53,679 bases of DNA. Origin: Syntrophorhabdales bacterium (GTDB lineage: Bacteria; Desulfobacterota; Syntrophorhabdia; Syntrophorhabdales; WCHB1-27). The position numbers were made by a program, and so were the translations under genes. The notes under the pieces are model-generated. The model saw only the letters and a program-made list of their open reading frames with translations, did no database searches and was not told the DNA's origin. Positions 7,761-15,871 of the stretch are shown here, in pieces (positions within the stretch are counted from its first letter, which is position 1; every line of letters begins with the position of its first letter). The stretch is from the NCBI GenBank assembly GCA_035541455.1, contig DATKNH010000085.1, forward strand, positions 1-53,679, written 5' to 3'.

Positions 7761-8128
7761 TCACTTCCTGCATTTCGGAAGTGGTGCTCCATTAAGAAAT
7801 GCGTTCATATCGACTATGCCATAGCGAAAACCGAATCTCCTCGTAGCAGGCCCGTTGTAAACAGGCTTAAAACTCCATGACGTGGGGTCGAACATCAGCC
7901 CCAATTTCAGCGATGACTGTAACCTGCCTTTCTTCGGAGGGAAGGTTCAAGTTGACCAGGTGTCGTCCGGGACTGACGAACACCTCTCTCTCGATCGTGT
8001 ATCGCACTCTTTGCCCGCCCTCAGGATCCAACTCACCTTTCGCATCGTACTGCGGGAGCACCTCGTCGTGGCCATCATATTTCCACTCGAACGTTTTGCA
8101 GTACGGCTGCTATGGAAGTGCTTTTCAT
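7761..8128 (-). pseudogene. Frameshifted secreted-protein gene remnant
   Basis: Three consecutive pieces in different frames look like one short gene. ATG at 8128 has a strong ribosome site (GGAGAAGGGCA) and encodes MKSTSIAAVLQ before running into a stop. A shift continues as KTFEWKYDGHDEV and RYTIEREVFVSPGRHLVNL to VMEF and TAA at 7867. A second shift at a run of Ts continues as KPVYNGPATRRFGFRYG to a stop at 7761. The joined product (about 125 residues) resembles small hypothetical secreted proteins that I recall from anaerobes but cannot name. Its ATG overlaps the stop of the czcA remnant (ATGA). Two frameshifts make it a probable pseudogene; sequencing error is the alternative. Confidence 0.5.
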
Positions 8129-8258
8129 TGCCCTTCTCCTGTGTTTGTTTTAATCCTTTTGTCCTTCACTTCGAACCACCCGTAGAGCGTCGGCAATACG
8201 AGAAGGGTCATGAGGGTTGAGGTGAAAAGCCCGCCCACGACCGCGGCAGCCAGAGGTG
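8125..8258 (-). pseudogene. C-terminal remnant of a CzcA/CusA-type RND efflux pump
   Basis: The last 44 codons of an RND heavy-metal pump remain: PLAAAVVGGLFTSTLMTLL, then VLPTLYGWFE and a basic tail. This is the end of the final membrane region of the family, normally about 1,000 residues long. It joins directly to a truncated CzcC in another frame, so the rest of czcA and all of czcB are gone. It cannot function. Confidence 0.75.
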
Positions 8259-8731
8259 AAATTCGAAAGCTCTTCTTGGAGATGCAGGTACTCTCGCGTG
8301 AGAGCCTCTCTTTCGCGAGAAAAGAGCACCTGAGCGAAGGCGTTTTTGATATCGGACTGAAGCAGGCGCGCGAGATCTTGTATTTCGAGTCTCGTCCGCT
8401 CCAGGCCGCTCGTCGCTGCGTCAATGCGCAGCCCGGGCTGACCCGCGATCTCGACGCTCTGCGACACGCTGACCTGGTTGTTCCTGAACGCGCCCCTGGG
8501 ATCGCCGGGGGGCCGACCCTGAGTCGACATGCCGCCACCTAATGTTGGATTCGAAAAAGGCGGCAGCTTCGCTTTCGCCAGCTGTCCTCTGGCCGTCTCC
8601 TCCTCAAACCTGAATGCTCTAAGCTCCGGATTATATTTGAGACCCGTTGCCACCGCCTCATCAACCGTGAGAGCATGGACGGTGTTGACACAACAGATCA
8701 CAAGAAGCATGGCTATGCCAGCACGAAGCAT
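8259..8731 (-). pseudogene. N-terminal remnant of a CzcC/TolC-like outer membrane efflux protein
   Basis: A signal peptide (MLRAGIAMLLVICCVNTVHA) is followed by the start of an outer membrane factor: LTVDEAVATGLKYNPELRAF, a Pro-rich loop and a helical stretch ending LHLQEELS. Homology stops near 8260, where czcA-derived DNA begins; the same frame runs to a stop at 8150 but encodes out-of-frame czcA sequence there. Only about 155 of some 400 residues survive. With the adjacent remnant this indicates one large deletion inside a czcCBA operon. Confidence 0.75.
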
Positions 8732-8779
8732 GAAAATCCTCGTGATGACAGAATTGGAAACGTTAAAGAAAATAAAAGG

Positions 8780-9244
8780 TCAGATCAGGAAGCGTTGCGG
8801 CTTGTAGATGGTGATGGCTACGCCTGAGAAGAGGCGCGGGAATTCTCGAAATGAACCATACTCAAACGAGATGAGTGTGGGCTCATGCATAGTGCTTACC
8901 ATGAGTGGACTGAGGCACGCAGGGCAAATGCACGACTGATACCCGTTGTCTGAACTTCCCTCGTCGCCCGCACGCACCTGCTGCGAAGAGGAATCGCATG
9001 AAGCAACGAACGTTCGGCTGCAATGCGAGCAGAAATATATGCCAGTGGCTGAAATGAAGGTGCAGGCCGTAAGCACGGCGACTGCCACTATGCCCGCTGC
9101 AGGAGATCTTGGAAACAACTTGATGGCATAAGTTTGGCAAAACGTGTTGCAGGGGGTCAAGACCGGCAAGTAAGCCGGAAATGCATTTCCCTTTTCAGCA
9201 CCCCTCTTGACAGGCAAGCAGAACCAAACTAGACGTCCTGCCAA
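8780..9244 (-). CDS. Hypothetical protein, probable first gene of the former czc operon
   Basis: The frame encodes up to 154 residues. A hydrophobic segment (AAGIVAVAVLTACTFISATG) resembles a signal or membrane helix; then comes a Cys/Ser-rich part (FCSHCSRTFVASC, CICPAC) and an end with EFPRLFSGVAITIYKPQRF. Short Cys- or His-rich secreted proteins with this type of ending often precede czcCBA in anaerobes, where they may bind metal. The start is uncertain: the TTG at 9244 gives a non-signal N-terminus and true initiation may lie near 9120. I cannot name a family; it may be decaying with its operon. Confidence 0.45.
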   Translation of the reverse strand: MAGRLVWFCLPVKRGAEKGNAFPAYLPVLTPCNTFCQTYAIKLFPRSPAAGIVAVAVLTACTFISATGIYFCSHCSRTFVASCDSSSQQVRAGDEGSSDNGYQSCICPACLSPLMVSTMHEPTLISFEYGSFREFPRLFSGVAITIYKPQRFLI

Positions 9245-9320
9245 TCAGGAATAGTTCCGAATTGACCAAAACAGCCAAAAAATGATACTACAAAGCCTGA
9301 GGTGAAGCAGGAGTGCCCTC

Positions 9321-10436
9321 GTGACCAACGGTATTCATTTGCTCAGGACGTTCTGGTCTTCGGAAATCATCGCGGAGAGCCTTTACGGATTTCTGGCGGC
9401 CGGCTACCTCGACCCGGACAGAAGAAAGCTGATCATGCAGCTGGGAGGCATGGAGCGCGGTCACGCACACGCCTGGAACAAGATTGCCACTGACGCACAC
9501 GGCGTGGCGTTCCATGTTTCTCTTCTCGTAAGATCAAAAATAGTGCTGCTTAAACTGCTCTCGCTTGTGCTGCCGCTCCCTATATTCATCCACTACATGG
9601 AGCATCGCGAGAAGCAAGCTATCCTTGACTACGCCGGACTGCTCGAGGCCTACAAAGATAATGAGAAGATCAGTAGTATCATCAGCAATATTGTCGTGCA
9701 GGAAATCAGCCATGAATGGCACATGATGGAACAGCTTGCGGACAAGCGATTATATATTGCGAAGGTCAAGGAAGCGATCCCGGGCATGACAGCAGGTACA
9801 ATAGAAACGCTGGGGCTTGTTATTGGCTTGCTTGCGGCCCATGCCAGGACCTTTATGATAGGCCTGACGGGCGTGATTGCCATGATCCGAGGCATGATTG
9901 CGGAGACATCAGTTTCCTATATCTCGTCCAAAGAGCATCATGATTTTAATGAAGGGAACAACAAAGAGCTCGACGTAAAAAAAGAACTCAACCCTGCGGT
10001 ACTACGGAGGGAACTCGAAAGGGACCTCCTAGAAAGGGGGGTCAGAAGTGAAACAGTGCAAGTCATCCTTGGAAGCGTCGGAGAGGACGCAGCTGTTCTG
10101 GCCAGCCTGGTGAGGACGATCAGGGCCGGTTCCGAGACTCTTCGGCCGGGCGAATCCATAAAGGCCACCGGTGTTTTCTTTGTCGTCGGGGCCCTGCCTG
10201 TCTTGATACCTTTCTTTGTGGGTACCCTGTTTGGTTCAAGCCCGTCGATTCCAGCAGTGATCGCCTTTGCCGTAGCGGTGGTCAGTATTTCCCTGGCCGG
10301 TCTTTTTACGGCCGTCCTTTCGGGCAAGAGAATTTCTACGAACATCCTGCACAACCTGTGCATAATCCTGGGAACCGCCGCGCTCACGTATCTCGTAGGT
10401 TCAGCAGCGCGCCTGTTCCTCGGGGTAACGCATTAG
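9321..10436 (+). CDS. Ferritin-like domain fused to VIT1/CCC1 transporter domain
   Basis: A 371-residue two-part protein. The first 150 residues form a rubrerythrin-like four-helix domain with iron-ligand motifs (AESLYGFLA, GGMERGHAHAW, EHREKQ, QEISHEWHMM). The rest is a VIT1/CCC1-type membrane domain that moves Fe2+ or Mn2+, with LGLVIGLLAAHA replacing the canonical first helix and hydrophobic helices to the end. The family detoxifies or stores metal. GTG at 9321 has CAGGAG at eight bases. It is followed 61 bases later by the methyltransferase operon, though a shared function is not obvious. Confidence 0.85.
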   Translation: MTNGIHLLRTFWSSEIIAESLYGFLAAGYLDPDRRKLIMQLGGMERGHAHAWNKIATDAHGVAFHVSLLVRSKIVLLKLLSLVLPLPIFIHYMEHREKQAILDYAGLLEAYKDNEKISSIISNIVVQEISHEWHMMEQLADKRLYIAKVKEAIPGMTAGTIETLGLVIGLLAAHARTFMIGLTGVIAMIRGMIAETSVSYISSKEHHDFNEGNNKELDVKKELNPAVLRRELERDLLERGVRSETVQVILGSVGEDAAVLASLVRTIRAGSETLRPGESIKATGVFFVVGALPVLIPFFVGTLFGSSPSIPAVIAFAVAVVSISLAGLFTAVLSGKRISTNILHNLCIILGTAALTYLVGSAARLFLGVTH

Positions 10437-10497
10437 AGGAGAAGCCGGCCGCTGTCGGGCCACAGTGCATGCGGTTTCTGAAGATAGTGGAGGCGCT

Positions 10498-11199
10498 TTG
10501 AGAGACTGGAGTGAGACAATCGTAGATACGCCGCACGGCCCTATACGAGAGTTCGGGCCGCGGGCCAGCCTTTCGGACCATGCTACCCGGTTCATGATAG
10601 AACATATCAGGGTGCCCGACGGAGCGAAAGCTGCGGAAGCAGGCTGCGGCACCGGAGTTCTTTCCATATACATGGCTATGGCAGGAGTGCGACACGCGGT
10701 GGGAACGGATATTGACGAGGGCTCCCTCGCAGCAGCACGTCACAATGCAATGGTTAATGATGTAACGGGCGTAGAGTTCATACAGGGAAGCCTGCTCGAT
10801 CCCGTACAGGGACCCCTCGACCTCGTCGTGGCTCTTCTCCCGCACAAACCGGCCCCGCGGCCCTTCAACAGAAGATACTATGGCGGTCCTGATGGCACCG
10901 ACCTTCTGCTTGCTCTCATCGAGCAAGCTGCCCACAAGGTTTTATCCGGCGGGCGACTCTACCTCTACCTCAACAGCATCGCGAACCCGTTTCGTGTGGT
11001 AGCGGCACTGGACGCGCGGTTCCTGGTTCACCTGACAGGGGAAAAGAAAAGATATTTCACGCGCAAGGAGTTCGATGATCTTACGCCGGGAATGTTCGAC
11101 TACCTCGGTGATCTGAGAAAAAAGGGCATGGCCGAATTCGATGAAGACGGGTCAGGGCCTTACTTCATGGCGCGAATCTACGAAGCGGTTCGACGGTGA
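10498..11199 (+). CDS. Class I SAM-dependent methyltransferase (PrmA-like)
   Basis: A 233-residue protein with a Rossmann methyltransferase core: AAEAGCGTGVLSIYMA binds SAM, VGTDIDEGSLAAARHNA is motif II, and LDLVVALLPHKP occupies the post-II catalytic position where PrmA-like enzymes have N/D-PP-Y/F. It resembles L11 methyltransferase but lacks its N-terminal domain, so the substrate is unknown. TTG at 10498 is preferred because GGAGG lies four bases upstream; GTG at 10465 is in frame without a ribosome site. Its end overlaps the deacetylase start (GTGA). As first gene of a four-gene set it may modify a small metabolite. Confidence 0.8.
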   Translation: MRDWSETIVDTPHGPIREFGPRASLSDHATRFMIEHIRVPDGAKAAEAGCGTGVLSIYMAMAGVRHAVGTDIDEGSLAAARHNAMVNDVTGVEFIQGSLLDPVQGPLDLVVALLPHKPAPRPFNRRYYGGPDGTDLLLALIEQAAHKVLSGGRLYLYLNSIANPFRVVAALDARFLVHLTGEKKRYFTRKEFDDLTPGMFDYLGDLRKKGMAEFDEDGSGPYFMARIYEAVRR

Positions 11200-11963
11200 G
11201 CGATAAGTACCTGATCATAAATGCAGACGACGGAGGCCTGTCGCCAGCGATAGATGAAGGGATTCTCGACACGATCCGTGCAGGTAGTATCACGTCGGTG
11301 AGTCTCCTCGTCAATCCTCCCTTTTCTCCTTGCATCAAGGCCTTCAAGGAATCGGGCGTGTCTATAGGCCTGCACCTGAACCTTACGTTAGGCAAACCTT
11401 GTACCCCTTCGCCACCTCCGCTGCTTGTGGATCAGGAAGGGCGTTTTCACGGATACGGGAGCAGTAATCATAGTGCGTTAGAGAGAGCCACAGTGAAAGT
11501 AGAGTTCTTACAGCAGCTTGACCGGTTCAGGGATCTTACGGGTACGGAGCCGACTCATCTCGATGTCCACAAGCACCTCCATCGAAGCAGTGCAGTCGTT
11601 CTCTCTGTGGTGCTGGAAATGGCAGTAATGCTGAATATTCCCTTGCGTTGCACCGACGACGCGGGGCGGAGCGCATGCAGGGCAGCGGAAATAATGGCAA
11701 CAGACCATTTTCTTGGCGATGTGAAGCCCAGCCCTTATTGGACCATCGAGCGCCTGAAAGAACAACTTGAGCGCGTCTCTCCAGGCATTACGGAACTAAT
11801 GTGTCATCCGGGCAGGAACGGGATGCCGATGGAAGGCATCACCTATATGGCGGAGCGGGATGAAGAACGAAGAACCTTCTGCTCATCCGAGGCAAGAGAG
11901 CTTCTTGCGTCACTCCGGCTTGTAAATTTCCGCACCGCGCCCTTTATAAGAAAGAACAGGTGA
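11196..11963 (+). CDS. YdjC/ChbG-family carbohydrate deacetylase
   Basis: A 255-residue protein of the YdjC/ChbG/HpnK family, metal-dependent N-deacetylases of acetylated amino sugars. Family motifs are present: LIINADDGGLSPAID (Asp pair for metal; usually DDFG), IGLHLNLT, THLDVHKHLHR with its histidines, and ELMCHPG near the C-terminus. It starts on GTG overlapping the methyltransferase stop by four bases and is followed after 22 bases by an ATP-grasp gene. In this setting it probably frees an amine on a sugar that the neighbours build on; this is inference. Confidence 0.88.
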   Translation: MSDKYLIINADDGGLSPAIDEGILDTIRAGSITSVSLLVNPPFSPCIKAFKESGVSIGLHLNLTLGKPCTPSPPPLLVDQEGRFHGYGSSNHSALERATVKVEFLQQLDRFRDLTGTEPTHLDVHKHLHRSSAVVLSVVLEMAVMLNIPLRCTDDAGRSACRAAEIMATDHFLGDVKPSPYWTIERLKEQLERVSPGITELMCHPGRNGMPMEGITYMAERDEERRTFCSSEARELLASLRLVNFRTAPFIRKNR

Positions 11964-11985
11964 GGAGCCAGCAGCGTGTGTCACC

Positions 11986-12822
11986 ATGAAGCTTGATATT
12001 CTTGACTACAGTGTGCATGGCAACGAAGCCGATACAGAGAGTGACGCGCTCCTGAAGGCAGCGTCGGAAGCCCTGGGTTACACAACGAGGATCGTTCTTC
12101 TGCAATCGGAGAAACATGTCCCGGAACTTCAAGAACGTGTCTGGTTGCGCTATGATCTGCGGTCCCGCAGGGAACTCGCGTGGATTGTCAGCGTGGCCGA
12201 GAACCTGGAGAAAAAGGGGCATCAGGTGTTTCCTTCGGCCCGCTCTATATTGTTGTCGGAAGATAAATGGGAAACGCATCTCGCTCTTCTCCACACAAGA
12301 CTGCCGTTGATAGAAACCCATGATCTCAGTGCGACCGATCCCGGTGGAGCCACAATTGTCCTCAAGCCGCGCGTTGGATGGGGCGGTATGGGCATGAAGC
12401 TTCTTGAAAATGGCGCGGACGTTCTTTCTCAACTCTTGGAAGAGAAGAAAGAGTATATATGGCAGCCGTTTATACCGCACCGGCAAACGTGGACCGTGGT
12501 CATGGCGGGAGAATCCCTTCTTAGCATTCTTGAGAAACGGGCGACCTCGAATGACTTCCGCACAAATTTTCACTTTGGCGAGGAGGCACTGGAAGCCTCA
12601 GATCCCGGAGGAGCCGGCGACAGAGCGGCCCTTGCGCTTGATGCTGTGGGACTGGTTGCCGGAGGCGTGGATCTCATCGAAGCCGACGGGCAGCTTAAAG
12701 TGCTTGAAGTTAATTCGGCCCCATGCCTATGGTATGATAATCTTCCGGCTCTCGATCTCGCCGGACCCATGGTGCATTGCGTCATGGAATGGATGGATAG
12801 ATTCAAGGAGGAATTTATCTAG
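11986..12822 (+). CDS. RimK-like ATP-grasp ligase
   Basis: A 278-residue ATP-grasp protein. Visible elements are LSEDKWETHLALL (entry to the ATP-grasp fold), IVLKPRVGWGGMGM (nucleotide-binding loop), YIWQPFIPHRQTWTVVMAG and the metal-binding end GVDLIEADGQLKVLEVNSAP. Such enzymes join a carboxylate to an amine or other nucleophile through an acyl phosphate. The substrate is unknown; beside a deacetylase that would produce a free amine, amide formation on an amino sugar is an attractive guess. The end overlaps an intergenic repeat unit whose flanking copy lies at 12791-12802. Confidence 0.85.
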   Translation: MKLDILDYSVHGNEADTESDALLKAASEALGYTTRIVLLQSEKHVPELQERVWLRYDLRSRRELAWIVSVAENLEKKGHQVFPSARSILLSEDKWETHLALLHTRLPLIETHDLSATDPGGATIVLKPRVGWGGMGMKLLENGADVLSQLLEEKKEYIWQPFIPHRQTWTVVMAGESLLSILEKRATSNDFRTNFHFGEEALEASDPGGAGDRAALALDAVGLVAGGVDLIEADGQLKVLEVNSAPCLWYDNLPALDLAGPMVHCVMEWMDRFKEEFI

Positions 12823-12918
12823 CGAGCACGGCAAGCGAGAAGGGCAGGCCGGGTACCCGCTTGCGGGTGCGCCTTTGCCGCTGGAGGGCGCCGACGTGAG
12901 TCCCAAGGATGGATAGAT
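12791..12918 (+). repeat. Intergenic hairpin repeat, copy 1, flanked by 12-base direct repeats
   Basis: The perfect repeat GGATGGATAGAT lies at 12791-12802 (inside the ATP-grasp gene) and 12907-12918 (just before the glycosyltransferase start). Between them, about 12831-12905 matches a second locus between nuoC and nuoD: shared blocks in order are AGCGAGCACGGC, CCGGGTACCCGC, CTTTGCC(G/A)CTGGAGG and CGACGTGAG. ACCCGC-tt-GCGGGT and GCGCC...GGCGC can form hairpins. It looks like a small REP- or MITE-like element, or a duplicated junction. Confidence 0.6.
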
Positions 12919-12919
12919 A

Positions 12920-13972
12920 GTGAGAATCCTTATCTGCATACCGCATGCACTGGAGACACCCAGGGGGAATAGTGTTGCTGCGCTGCGCCTCAGCGCAGGA
13001 TTTGAAAGGAGAGGCCACAGGGTATCGATCCTTGAGAACTGCGAGGGGCGGGGCCATAGCGAGGCCAGGGAGTGTGTCCGGAGCATTGGGCCTGACGTTG
13101 TGGTTGTGATGCATGCGTGGCGCTGTGCCACGGTATTCCACGCCGCGCGATCGACTGTGAACGGGCCCATGATCGTGTCGCTGCGCGGAACAGACAGCAA
13201 TGAAATGCTGGAGGATGAGGAGAGACGTGCTGTCATACGATCAGTGCTGGAGTCGTCCCACGCCATAGCAGTCTTATCGGAACCCATGCGTAAGAGGGTC
13301 GTCAGACATTTGCCTGCGTCGCAAGGCAGGATAGCGGTTATTCCCAACGGTCTCGAACTTCCGGCCTCGCAAGCAGACTACAGGCAGAGACTGGCGCCAG
13401 ACAGGAACACTTTTGTGATCGTGGGGCTGGCGGGTATCCGTGAGGAGAAAAGGATCCTGTGGCTCCTCAATGCGCTATCCGATGCGCGGACACAGAATCA
13501 GAACCTCGTCTATCTCCATGCAGGGCCGATCCTTGAAAAAAAGACGGGTGAGATGTTCAAGGAAATATGTGAGAAGGAAGCGTGGATACGGTACGAAGGA
13601 ATCGTACCTCGCGAGGAAGTAGCCTCCTTCCTCAGAGCGGGTGATCTCTTTGTGTCGGCCAGCCGTTCCGAGGGAATGCCTCATGCGGTCCGGGAAGCTA
13701 TGTTCGTGGGCCGTCCGTGTCTGCTCTCAGACATTGAAGGTCATCGCAATCTTGCCGAAGAAGGCGTTGAAGCAGTTTTTTTTAATGACAAGGAGAGTTT
13801 CTCCCGGAATCTGACCATGCTCATGCAGGACAGTGCGCTCAGAAGGCGCTTAGCGGAGAGCAGCCGTCATCGCGTAGAGAAGGAGCTTCTCCGGCAGGGC
13901 GAAATAGACGATTACCTCGCGCTCTTCACTACGATCGCGCAGAATCATGGCATGAGCGCGCATACAACCTAA
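12920..13972 (+). CDS. Glycosyltransferase, GT4-like (GT-B fold)
   Basis: A 350-residue retaining glycosyltransferase. The N-terminal Rossmann half starts with RILICIPHALETPRGN and carries GFERRGHRVSILE; the C-terminal nucleotide-sugar half has GLAGIREEKRI and ends in the GT4 signature SEGMPHAVREAMFVGRPCL (E-x7-E), followed by a helical tail. GTG at 12920 is used, with AAGGATGG upstream. It is the last gene of the plus-strand set and converges on the TRAP genes 26 bases away. Donor and acceptor are unknown. Confidence 0.85.
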   Translation: MRILICIPHALETPRGNSVAALRLSAGFERRGHRVSILENCEGRGHSEARECVRSIGPDVVVVMHAWRCATVFHAARSTVNGPMIVSLRGTDSNEMLEDEERRAVIRSVLESSHAIAVLSEPMRKRVVRHLPASQGRIAVIPNGLELPASQADYRQRLAPDRNTFVIVGLAGIREEKRILWLLNALSDARTQNQNLVYLHAGPILEKKTGEMFKEICEKEAWIRYEGIVPREEVASFLRAGDLFVSASRSEGMPHAVREAMFVGRPCLLSDIEGHRNLAEEGVEAVFFNDKESFSRNLTMLMQDSALRRRLAESSRHRVEKELLRQGEIDDYLALFTTIAQNHGMSAHTT

Positions 13973-13998
13973 CCGTTGCCCCATCCCGCATAACCAAG

Positions 13999-15303
13999 TT
14001 ATTTCCCCATCAGGGTTGCCGGAAGCCACGTGGCTATCTGCGGAAAGAAGAAGAGGAGTATCCCGCCGACAACCAGGCTTATCAGAAAAGGATAGACTCC
14101 CTGGTAAATCACCCCCATGGGTATTTTGGTAATCTGCTTCACGATAAAGACGCAGATAGCCACCGGGGGAATCACAACGCCTATCATGATCGTGATGGCA
14201 ATAATCATGCTGAACCATATGGGGTTGTACCCGAGTTTGACAATGGCAGGGAAGAAGATCGGTGTTGCCAGGATCATGAAGGCGAGATCATCGATAAACG
14301 AACCGCCGATGAGGTAGATGAGAGAAATCAGGATCACGATAATCACAGGAGAGAAAGGCAGCGACACGATCCAGTCGGCTGCCAGCATGGGGATCTTGGT
14401 CACAGCAATGAAATGGCCGAGTATGGTGGAACTCATAACCAGCAGCAGGACCATGCAGGCGGTCCTGACAGATTCGATGATCGATTTGATGTAGCCCTTG
14501 AAATCGAGATCTCTCTTGAACAGGGTGAGAAGTAGAACCAGACACGTACCCACGCTGCCCGCTTCTGTAGGAGTGAAGAACCCCTTCATAATCCCGCCTA
14601 CCATCAGCAGGAAGACCACCACCACCCAGCCGACTTCGGGAAGTACCTTGATACGGTCATGCCACGAGAACGTAGGACCTTTGGGACCCACTGCGGGATT
14701 GAGCTTGCACCATCCATAGATAACGATGACGAAGAATGAAGCGATAATGAGACCCGGAAAGACTCCGGCCAGAAAGAGCCTGCCGATCGACTGGTCGGAG
14801 ATAATGCCGAATATGATAAGGGTCACGCTCGGAGGGAGCAGGATGCCGAGTGTGCCCACCGTGGCCACGATGCCCGACGATAGCCTCCTGTCGTAGCCGT
14901 ACCGTTCCATTTCCGGAACCGCAACACTTGCAAAGGTGGCGGTGGTGGCAGGCGTAGAGCCGCATATGGCCTTGAAGGCTGTTGCACCAGCCACAGTAGA
15001 TATGGCAAGGCCTCCGGGGATGTGTCCCACGTATTTATAGGATGCATCGAAGAGTTTTTTCGCGATGCCTGAGTTGAAAGCAATCTGCCCCATGAGGATG
15101 AAGAGCGGCACCACCGTGAGACTGTAAGAGGTAAAGACATCGAAGAAATCTTTAGCCAGAAGGTTCAACGCTGCTTCCCACGACATGAGATAGCCGAATC
15201 CTACGAAGCCCACGGCGATCATGGCAAAAGACATCTCTATGCCCGTCATGAAGAGGGCCAGCACCACTCCCAGGCCTATAACGCCTATCGTCACCTCATT
15301 CAT
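13999..15303 (-). CDS. dctM: TRAP transporter large permease subunit
   Basis: A 434-residue DctM-family protein with about twelve membrane helices. Family landmarks are PLFILMGQIAFNSGIAKKL, GATAFKAICGSTPATTATFA, GILLPPSVTLIIFGI, FTPTEAGSVGT and PPVAICVFIVKQI. It forms the sodium- or proton-driven channel of a TRAP transporter and imports substrate delivered by DctP. The start overlaps the end of the small permease by eight bases. The substrate cannot be read from this subunit. Confidence 0.95.
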   Translation of the reverse strand: MNEVTIGVIGLGVVLALFMTGIEMSFAMIAVGFVGFGYLMSWEAALNLLAKDFFDVFTSYSLTVVPLFILMGQIAFNSGIAKKLFDASYKYVGHIPGGLAISTVAGATAFKAICGSTPATTATFASVAVPEMERYGYDRRLSSGIVATVGTLGILLPPSVTLIIFGIISDQSIGRLFLAGVFPGLIIASFFVIVIYGWCKLNPAVGPKGPTFSWHDRIKVLPEVGWVVVVFLLMVGGIMKGFFTPTEAGSVGTCLVLLLTLFKRDLDFKGYIKSIIESVRTACMVLLLVMSSTILGHFIAVTKIPMLAADWIVSLPFSPVIIVILISLIYLIGGSFIDDLAFMILATPIFFPAIVKLGYNPIWFSMIIAITIMIGVVIPPVAICVFIVKQITKIPMGVIYQGVYPFLISLVVGGILLFFFPQIATWLPATLMGK

Positions 15304-15778
15304 ACCTGCCTCCCGCGATCTTCAGGATGTCGCAGAGAAGCACCACGCACTGGACAAAGCAGCAGACCGCCAGTCCGTAGGCGACCGGATAGAAGGGCAG
15401 GTGCCGGGTGAGCGTCACCTCACCGGCCGTGTGAAGTTCATAGCCCAATTTGAGCAGGTTCCAGGCAATCAGCACGAAGAGGGTGATGCTGATGAGCCTT
15501 GTTATAACGTTGAACCCTATCTGCACCGGATTTGAAAGTTTGCGGTAAAACGTGTCCACAAAGATATGACCTCGCATCCATGACGTCATGGGAATGGCAA
15601 ACCCGAGCACGACCGCCCCACCGAGGCCGACAAGTTCATAGGTGCCTATGATGGGATGGCCGAAGGTCCGGCCTATGACGTCGATGGTCGTAAGTAGCAT
15701 CAGGCAGGTCAGGGCAACGCAGGAGACAGCCTGCATCCATTTGCTCACTTTTTCCACACATCCGAGTACTGCGTCCAT
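15296..15778 (-). CDS. dctQ: TRAP transporter small permease subunit
   Basis: A 160-residue protein with four hydrophobic helices typical of DctQ, which scaffolds the large permease. AVSCVALTCLMLLTTIDVIG with GRTF and the cytoplasmic RGHIFVDTFYRKL are characteristic. ATG at 15778 has GGAG at six bases. It lies between dctP and dctM in the expected P-Q-M order on the minus strand, with a 93-base gap to dctP and an overlap with dctM. Confidence 0.92.
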   Translation of the reverse strand: MDAVLGCVEKVSKWMQAVSCVALTCLMLLTTIDVIGRTFGHPIIGTYELVGLGGAVVLGFAIPMTSWMRGHIFVDTFYRKLSNPVQIGFNVITRLISITLFVLIAWNLLKLGYELHTAGEVTLTRHLPFYPVAYGLAVCCFVQCVVLLCDILKIAGGRYE

Positions 15779-15871
15779 GCGATCTCCTGTGAAAGCGCCG
15801 GCGAGGCAATGGGTCGTCCAAGTCCCATAGGGCCCATTACCTCAAGCCGACCGCTGCTAGCGTCTCTCTCG

